Below, in pieces: positions 40,874 through 47,390 of a stretch of DNA of 47,390 bases. Location: positions 1 to 47,390 of the forward strand of contig JALOTZ010000028.1 of NCBI GenBank assembly GCA_025457615.1, in the 5' to 3' direction. The position numbers were made by a program, and so were the translations under genes. Every line of letters starts with the position of its first letter. Positions within the stretch are counted from its first letter, which is position 1. The notes under the pieces were generated by a model. The model was not told the DNA's origin and searched no databases. It worked only from the letters and a program-made list of their open reading frames with translations. The stretch comes from Verrucomicrobiota bacterium. GTDB taxonomy: Bacteria > Verrucomicrobiota > Verrucomicrobiia > Limisphaerales > DSYF01.

Positions 40874-42019
40874 ATGACACCGATATCCGCCAGCCAGCCT
40901 CCCCCGCCGCCCTCACCGGGCCGGAGCGTTCCCCACACGCCAGTGTCAGGCGCGGTTCCGATCACCGGGCGGCAGCGCTTTCAACAAGCCATCCGTTGTC
41001 AGGTTACGGATCGTCCCCCGGTCTGGTTGATGCGGCAGGCGGGGCGCGCGCTTCCGGAATACCGCCAACTCAAGGAGCGTTACACCTTTGTTGAACTGGT
41101 CCAGAATCCCGATCTGGCGGTCGAGGTGACGCTCCAGCCCATCCGCCGGTTCGGCTTCGACGCCGCCATCCTCTTCAGCGACATCCTCGTCATCCCGGAG
41201 GCCATGGGCCAACCCTATCACTTTCGCGAAACCGGGGGCGTGGAGATGGCGTTCGCGGTCCGCACGCGGGCGGATGTGGACCGGCTGGCCGTGGACGCGG
41301 TCTGCGAGCGGCTCGCCTATGTGGAACAGGCCCTGAAGCGGCTCCGCCGGGAACTGGGGGACCAGACGGCGTTGATCGGATTCAGCGGTTCGCCGTGGAC
41401 CCTGGCCACCTTCATGTTGGAAGGAGGCAGCGCCCGCCAATCCACCCGGGCCCTGGAATTGTTTCGTTCCGACCGGAAACTGTTCTACGCACTCCTCGAG
41501 AAGCTGACGCTGGCCGTCGCCCGCTATCTGCGCATGCAGGCCGGCTGCGGCGTGGACGCGCTGCAGATGTTCGACAGCCACGGCGGCCTGCTCCCGCCGA
41601 ACGAGTTCGAGGAAGCTTCCGCACGCTGGATGCGGGAGGTCGTTTCGGAGGTCGGACGGCGCAAGGCAGAAGGCGGAACGCGGGAGGGGGTTCCGATGAT
41701 TGTGTTTTCGCTCGGGACGCATGGAAGCTGGCCCGAGCTGATCGGCACCGGAGCGGAGGCGCTGGGGGTGGACTGGCAGAGCTCCCTCGCGGAGGTCCGC
41801 CGCCTGGTTCCCCAGAACATCGCGCTCCAGGGCAATCTGCCACCGGCGTTGTTGAGTGACGCCACCCCGGACACCGTGGCCCGCGAGACCCGTCGGGTGC
41901 TCGATGAGATGCGGGGCCGGCCCGGACACATCTTCAACCTCGGCCACGGCACCCCCCCGACCGCCAGACTCGATAACCTCGCCGCGCTGGTCGAGACCGT
42001 GAAAGGGTTCGTCCCATGA
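40874..42019 (+). CDS. hemE: Uroporphyrinogen decarboxylase
   Basis: 381 residues. Family motifs: PVWLMRQAGRALPEYR (49-64), DAAILFSDILVIPEAMG, and GFSGSPWTLATFML. It decarboxylates uroporphyrinogen III to coproporphyrinogen III. About 30 extra N-terminal residues (Pro/Ser-rich) precede the usual start, so translation may begin later, although the ATG at 40874 is the only good candidate upstream. An insert (RRKAEGGTREG, near residue 263) is encoded by an AAGGCAGAAGGCGGA repeat like the heptamer elements. The stop overlaps hemN by 4 bases. Confidence 0.95.
   Translation: MTPISASQPPPPPSPGRSVPHTPVSGAVPITGRQRFQQAIRCQVTDRPPVWLMRQAGRALPEYRQLKERYTFVELVQNPDLAVEVTLQPIRRFGFDAAILFSDILVIPEAMGQPYHFRETGGVEMAFAVRTRADVDRLAVDAVCERLAYVEQALKRLRRELGDQTALIGFSGSPWTLATFMLEGGSARQSTRALELFRSDRKLFYALLEKLTLAVARYLRMQAGCGVDALQMFDSHGGLLPPNEFEEASARWMREVVSEVGRRKAEGGTREGVPMIVFSLGTHGSWPELIGTGAEALGVDWQSSLAEVRRLVPQNIALQGNLPPALLSDATPDTVARETRRVLDEMRGRPGHIFNLGHGTPPTARLDNLAALVETVKGFVP
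41661..41680. repeat. Half heptamer repeat inside hemE
   Basis: GCAAGGCAGAAGGCGGAACG matches the AAGGCAG/AAGGCGG units of the elements in the polymerase gene; translated as RKAEGGT. No opposite arm nearby. Confidence 0.5.
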
Positions 42020-43392
42020 GCACCCTGAACGTCGATCTCTCGCTCGTCGAGAAGTACAACCAGCCCGGACCCCGTTACACCAGCTACCCGCCGGCGACCA
42101 AATTCACCGGGGACATCCCCTGGGCCGTGCTGGCCGAACGCATCGCCGCCAACAATCAGACGGCGCGGGATCTGTCCCTCTACTTCCACATTCCCTTCTG
42201 CGAAACGCTCTGCTGGTTCTGCGGCTGCACCACCGTCATCACCCTCAACCACGATCAGGGCATGGACTATGTCGAAGCCTTGGGACGCGAAGTGTCGAAC
42301 ATGGCTTCGAGGCTCAACCCCAGGCGCCAGGCAGTCCAACTCCATTTCGGCGGCGGCTCGCCCACCTTCCTGCGTCCGCACGAACTGCGCCGGCTGGGTG
42401 AAATCATCCATGGACACTTCACCCTCGCCTCCGACATCGAGGCCAGTGTCGAGGTGGACCCGCGCCGCCTGACCCGGGATCACCTGGTCGCGCTGCGCGA
42501 GATCGGATTCAACCGCGCCTCGATGGGGGTGCAGGACTTCAATCCGCAGGTGCAGCAGGCCGTCCACCGCCTCCAGCCCGTGGACATGACCCGGCAGGCG
42601 GTGGACTGGATGCGCGAACTGGGGTTCGGCTCGATCAATCTCGACCTCATTTACGGGCTGCCGCATCAGACGGTGGACTCCTTCGACAAGACGCTGGACA
42701 TCGTGCTGGAGATGGAGCCGGACCGTTTGGCGGTGTTCAGCTACGCGCATGTGCCCTGGATCAAGCCGGCGCAGAAGATTCTCCAGGGCAAGATCCTGCC
42801 CCCGCCCGAGGTCAAGTTGCAGATCCTCAAGCGCATCATCGAGCGGCTCACGGAACGCGACCGCTACGTTTACATCGGCATGGACCACTTTGCGCGGCCG
42901 ACGGACGAGCTGGCCGTGGCGCAGCGCCACAAGCAGCTCCAGCGCAATTTCCAGGGCTACAGCACGCGCGCCGGCACGGACATCTACGCCTTCGGCATGT
43001 CGAGCATCTCGCAGATTCCGGACGCCTACTGGCAGAACGAGAAGGAACTGCCGCCGTGGCGGGCGGCGGTGGATGCCGGCCGGGTGCCCCTGCACAAGGC
43101 CTGCCTCGTCACCGAGGAGGACCGCGTGCGGCGCGACACCATCATGCGCGTCATGTGCGACCTCTCCCTGGACTTCGCCGCCATGAGCCGGCGGCTGGGC
43201 GTGGACTTCGAAGCCCACTTCGCCACGGAACTCGCGTCCCTGTCAGACCTGGAAGCCGACGGCCTGGTTCGCCGGGTGCCCGGCGGCTTGGAGGTCACCG
43301 ACGCCGGTCGGCTGTTTATCCGCAACATCGCCATGCGCTTCGACAACACCCTGGCGCCGGTGGGGGAGCGTCGGCATTCACGGACGATCTGA
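42016..43392 (+). CDS. hemN: Oxygen-independent coproporphyrinogen III oxidase
   Basis: 458 residues. Radical SAM motif YFHIPFCETLCWFCGCTT with C62, C66, C69 and C71 at the same spacing as Escherichia HemN; HFGGGSPTFL, then GVQDFNPQVQQAVHRLQ and GSINLDLIYGLPHQT. C-terminal HemN domain with VEAHFATELASLSDLEADGL. It converts coproporphyrinogen III to protoporphyrinogen IX without oxygen. Translationally coupled to hemE (ATGA overlap). Its presence suggests heme synthesis under low oxygen. Confidence 0.96.
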   Translation: MSTLNVDLSLVEKYNQPGPRYTSYPPATKFTGDIPWAVLAERIAANNQTARDLSLYFHIPFCETLCWFCGCTTVITLNHDQGMDYVEALGREVSNMASRLNPRRQAVQLHFGGGSPTFLRPHELRRLGEIIHGHFTLASDIEASVEVDPRRLTRDHLVALREIGFNRASMGVQDFNPQVQQAVHRLQPVDMTRQAVDWMRELGFGSINLDLIYGLPHQTVDSFDKTLDIVLEMEPDRLAVFSYAHVPWIKPAQKILQGKILPPPEVKLQILKRIIERLTERDRYVYIGMDHFARPTDELAVAQRHKQLQRNFQGYSTRAGTDIYAFGMSSISQIPDAYWQNEKELPPWRAAVDAGRVPLHKACLVTEEDRVRRDTIMRVMCDLSLDFAAMSRRLGVDFEAHFATELASLSDLEADGLVRRVPGGLEVTDAGRLFIRNIAMRFDNTLAPVGERRHSRTI

Positions 43393-43470
43393 CCCCGCTC
43401 CCCCCACCCGGTTCAGCGAGAAAAAGCCGTCCAGGCCCCGCGGGAACACACTCGTGCCCGCTGCCTGTGG

Positions 43471-43502
43471 GAGTCTCAAATCTCGAATCTCAGATCTCAG
43501 AG
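43471..43502. repeat. Heptamer repeat (AAATCTC-type) before the CRISPR array
   Basis: GAGTCTC, AAATCTC, GAATCTC, AGATCTC: four seven-base units, the same period as the elements in the polymerase gene. It ends about 10 bases before the first CRISPR repeat. Confidence 0.6.
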
Positions 43503-43512
43503 AAGCATCCAA

Positions 43513-46500
43513 GCTTCAATCCGCGCCCCGCCCTCGCGAGCGGGGCGACCCCTGATGCGCGACCTGTGGCCGGCAGCGTGCCGGTTTCAATCCGCGCCCC
43601 GCCCTCGCGAGCGGGGCGACTCGAGCATCGCCACACCCTGGACCCCGCAGCCCTGTTTCAATCCGCGCCCCGCCCTCGCGAGCGGGGCGACACCAGGTCA
43701 TTCTCGGCTGAACCGCTCATCCACGAGTTTCAATCCGCGCCCCGCCCTCGCGAGCGGGGCGACCTGGCAATGGAATCGCCGAACTTCTCGGACATGGTGT
43801 TTCAATCCGCGCCCCGCCCTCGCGAGCGGGGCGACACGGCGGCGACGGATGAGTCAACGTACTGTTTGTTGTTTCAATCCGCGCCCCGCCCTCGCGAGCG
43901 GGGCGACGCGTGGCCGGCTGGCAGGGCTTGATGCCGAGGCCAGTTTCAATCCGCGCCCCGCCCTCGCGAGCGGGGCGACCCTTCGGACCGGCAGCCGGCA
44001 CCCTCGCACTCCCGTTTCAATCCGCGCCCCGCCCTCGCGAGCGGGGCGACACCTACGGATCAAGCCTCCTGACCTGTGGAGTTCCCGTTTCAATCCGCGC
44101 CCCGCCCTCGCGAGCGGGGCGACCTCCTTCCCCGCCGCCGTCTGGCCGGTGGACGACGTTTCAATCCGCGCCCCGCCCTCGCGAGCGGGGCGACAAATGG
44201 GAATAAACCCTTTGCAGCGTGCGCGGATGTTTCAATCCGCGCCCCGCCCTCGCGAGCGGGGCGACGCCGATGCGCCAGCCGATCACACCGTGCAGCATGG
44301 TTTCAATCCGCGCCCCGCCCTCGCGAGCGGGGCGACAGCAACTGATTGCCGCGAGGGATAGCTACGGGGAGTTTCAATCCGCGCCCCGCCCTCGCGAGCG
44401 GGGCGACTCCGCATGCTTGAGTATGGGCAGATCGTGGACGGTGTTTCAATCCGCGCCCCGCCCTCGCGAGCGGGGCGACACAGCACCTCGTGCAGGACGG
44501 CATCCGCTCCCTCGTTTCAATCCGCGCCCCGCCCTCGCGAGCGGGGCGACGGCGAAGTTGATCGAGTTTTGCAGGTTCCAGTCAGTGTTTCAATCCGCGC
44601 CCCGCCCTCGCGAGCGGGGCGACCCGGAATGAAATGCCGCAGCAAGACAGCCAACGAAGTTTCAATCCGCGCCCCGCCCTCGCGAGCGGGGCGACATCAC
44701 AGCCGGGTAAGCGGGCGGCCACGGTTTGGGTTTCAATCCGCGCCCCGCCCTCGCGAGCGGGGCGACGGCGGCACGGCGGCCTGTCGCCGTCGATGAACGC
44801 GTTTCAATCCGCGCCCCGCCCTCGCGAGCGGGGCGACTCCGGAACCCCGGCTGCCAGCTGCTGGTCTACGTAAGTTTCAATCCGCGCCCCGCCCTCGCGA
44901 GCGGGGCGACGCATAGGTCAATGGTCTTCCTTCTTCTTGGCAAAGTTTCAATCCGCGCCCCGCCCTCGCGAGCGGGGCGACGCGATGGCGCTCGATACGG
45001 CGTTGAACTGGGCTGTGTTTCAATCCGCGCCCCGCCCTCGCGAGCGGGGCGACCGCGGGGTGAGGCGCTCGTTGATGTCCACGAGCTGGTTTCAATCCGC
45101 GCCCCGCCCTCGCGAGCGGGGCGACTGGCCGGGCTTGAGCACGGCCCAACCCACCAGGTTGTTTCAATCCGCGCCCCGCCCTCGCGAGCGGGGCGACTTC
45201 GCACCAAGGCAAACGGCGATGGTGGGCAACCGTTTCAATCCGCGCCCCGCCCTCGCGAGCGGGGCGACTTCCTCCACTCCCGACTCCGCTCCCGCTTCCG
45301 CTGTTTCAATCCGCGCCCCGCCCTCGCGAGCGGGGCGACATGCGCAAATACTTTGTTTCGCAGGTTGCAGAACAGTTTCAATCCGCGCCCCGCCCTCGCG
45401 AGCGGGGCGACGTGCCGCTGGACACCCGATAGAACCCGATGATCCGTTTCAATCCGCGCCCCGCCCTCGCGAGCGGGGCGACGCAATACTTTGCCAGGGA
45501 GACGGCGATGGATCTGTTTCAATCCGCGCCCCGCCCTCGCGAGCGGGGCGACATGGATCAACGGGCGCCAGCGTGATTGCGCCGGAGTTTCAATCCGCGC
45601 CCCGCCCTCGCGAGCGGGGCGACAGTGGATCGTGATGGAGAACGTGCAACAAGCCATCGGTTTCAATCCGCGCCCCGCCCTCGCGAGCGGGGCGACGCGA
45701 GGACCTCCACAGCGTCCACCGGGTAGCGATGTTTCAATCCGCGCCCCGCCCTCGCGAGCGGGGCGACAGAGATTTCTCGCCAGCGCGTCGGGTGCAGCTT
45801 TCCGTTTCAATCCGCGCCCCGCCCTCGCGAGCGGGGCGACTCCCGTTTGTCCCGGAGTCGCGCCCGGTTGCGCGTGTTTCAATCCGCGCCCCGCCCTCGC
45901 GAGCGGGGCGACCTTTTTGATCAGCGTCCAACTGTTGCGGATAATCGGTTTCAATCCGCGCCCCGCCCTCGCGAGCGGGGCGACGGCAAGGTCCAGATTG
46001 GACTTCGTGAGTACTGCAGTTTCAATCCGCGCCCCGCCCTCGCGAGCGGGGCGACGGTGCGTTCCGGTGAACCAAAGGAAAGTAGTTATGTTTCAATCCG
46101 CGCCCCGCCCTCGCGAGCGGGGCGACACGAATACGCGCTGCCGGGTCACCATCGTAGCCGTGTTTCAATCCGCGCCCCGCCCTCGCGAGCGGGGCGACTC
46201 GAACACCCTTTATTTCTCCAACTCATTCGCGGTGTTTCAATCCGCGCCCCGCCCTCGCGAGCGGGGCGACTTCGGTGGCGCAATGTGAGTAATGGTGCGG
46301 ATTGTGTTTCAATCCGCGCCCCGCCCTCGCGAGCGGGGCGACTTGGTCTTGGGAGCGGTTGTGGTGCGCCACGTCGGGTTTCAATCCGCGCCCCGCCCTC
46401 GCGAGCGGGGCGACATGCTCATCGGCACGCACGGCACCGGCAAAACAATGTTTCAATCCGCGCCCCGCCCTCGCGAGCGGGGCGACCCAGAATCACGAAC

Positions 46501-47390
46501 AAACAAATAGACGACCACTTTGTTTCAATCCGCGCCCCGCCCTCGCGAGCGGGGCGACTTTACAACGTCGAACAATCCAGCGCCAACCACCAGTTTCAAT
46601 CCGCGCCCCGCCCTCGCGAGCGGGGCGACTCGGCCTCATCGGGAGGCGCAGCAACATCCGGATGCGTTTCAATCCGCGCCCCGCCCTCGCGAGCGGGGCG
46701 ACCTCCGGGACAAACGGGAGGCGTATGAGCCTACCACGTTTCAATCCGCGCCCCGCCCTCGCGAGCGGGGCGACCCCTTACATCAATTCTGGTGCCCGCA
46801 GGCAAGTCCGTTTCAATCCGCGCCCCGCCCTCGCGAGCGGGGCGACCCGGGTTGGCCGCCGGGCTCTCGTTCACGTCCGCGTTTCAATCCGCGCCCCGCC
46901 CTCGCGAGCGGGGCGACAGGTATCCAGGTTCACGCCCGAGCTGTCGAAGTAGTTTCAATCCGCGCCCCGCCCTCGCGAGCGGGGCGACGAACACGGACGC
47001 CTCCGCGCCCGCGCCCGCGCCGTGTTTCAATCCGCGCCCCGCCCTCGCGAGCGGGGCGACATCACCCAGTGATCGCCGCTGCGCCATGCTCATCGTTTCA
47101 ATCCGCGCCCCGCCCTCGCGAGCGGGGCGACGAGATTCACCCCAGGCACAGCACACAGCGTCAGAGTTTCAATCCGCGCCCCGCCCTCGCGAGCGGGGCG
47201 ACTTGTTGTTGTTGCGGATCATCCCAAACTCAGCCGGTTTCAATCCGCGCCCCGCCCTCGCGAGCGGGGCGACTCCAAAACCTGCGATGGTCTGCATAGC
47301 TGACACTGTTTCAATCCGCGCCCCGCCCTCGCGAGCGGGGCGACCTGCTGGATGTGTCCAAACCAATCGGACTACGAGTGGTTTCAATCC
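43513..47390 (-). CRISPR. CRISPR array, 54 complete 37-bp repeats plus a partial 55th; no cas in window
   Basis: Repeats start every 70-73 bases from 43513 to 47308; a 55th starts at 47381 and is cut by the window end. On the plus strand each reads GTTTCAATCCG, an 8-bp stem CGCCCCGC / GCGGGGCG around CCTCGCGA, then AC. All are identical by eye except the first, which has GCTTCAATCC. The 54 spacers are 33-36 bases and look unique. On the minus strand the repeat starts GTCGCCCC and ends GGATTGAAAC, the type I-C style end, so transcription is probably leftward, the degenerate repeat at 43513 is the trailer end, and the leader lies beyond 47390. Subtype is inferred from repeat form only; 37 bases is longer than the common 32-base I-C repeat, and other subtypes with a GAAAC end are possible. 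Confidence 0.97.

Noticed and set aside
43560-47299. Long reading frames over the CRISPR array coding for repeated peptides (FQSAPRPRERGD, SIRAPPSRAGR, FNPRPALASGA and their antisense forms)
   Set aside because: They arise only because the repeat has no stop codon in several frames. Frame changes follow spacer length, and no start or ribosome site is consistent.

Overview
The window is a GC-rich bacterial chromosome segment. It fits Verrucomicrobiota (Pedosphaera/Limisphaera-like) best. That placement is an inference from gene content: GAF proteins with a C4 tail, a XylR-type regulator beside Kdu/KdgK genes, many secreted-protein and GH105 relics, and abundant short-period palindromic repeats. 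No rRNA, tRNA or other phylogenetic marker is present to settle it.

Layout. 1-1473: a complete insertion sequence with perfect 25-bp terminal inverted repeats, next to the 3' remnant of an outer-membrane beta-barrel gene. 2066-5005: a GAF/zinc protein and a secreted GH50-like glycosidase. 5288-14185: a sugar-acid catabolic island. One minus-strand unit is kdgK - gnd - mannonate-type SDR - LarA-like (nickel racemase/epimerase family). A second is kduI - kduD - kdgK. A XylR-type regulator sits between them, and a decayed GH105/DUF4861 relic lies upstream of kduI. The logic is uptake and conversion of uronate or unsaturated uronate from pectin-like or other acidic polysaccharides to KDG. The LarA-like enzyme and Gnd suggest a side branch that could join mannonate/gluconate to the pentose phosphate pathway. 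14763-20348: housekeeping genes (rpsU, YkvA-like, alpha/beta hydrolase, Sfp-type phosphopantetheinyl transferase, thyA, asd, a small lipoprotein) with a transposase relic. 20522-22092: a gene graveyard (IS4-like transposase tail, broken secreted protein, start-less XRE regulator). 22132-29956: small membrane and host-attachment proteins, ligA, a two-gene ABC exporter, a half-size TauE, thiS and thiH.

29957-35930 is the most unusual part. lexA carries a perfect LexA-type operator over its own promoter and start. It is followed by a GxxExxY gene bracketed by near-identical repeats, and then by one 1549-codon reading frame that joins a catalytically intact Y-family polymerase (DinB) to a C-family DnaE/DnaE2-type polymerase. 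The joint between the two polymerases is itself a 99-bp palindromic repeat (33 codons). Four or five further heptamer-periodic repeat elements are inserted in frame in the DnaE half. Related repeats occur in hemE, around the GxxExxY gene and next to the CRISPR array.

36115-43392: two overlapping Kef-type antiporters, a radical SAM protein, a small CBM48 protein, and hemE-hemN. 43513 to the window end: a CRISPR array of 54 complete 37-bp repeats plus the start of a 55th. Its orientation is minus (degenerate terminal repeat on the left, leader expected to the right outside the window). No cas gene lies inside the window.
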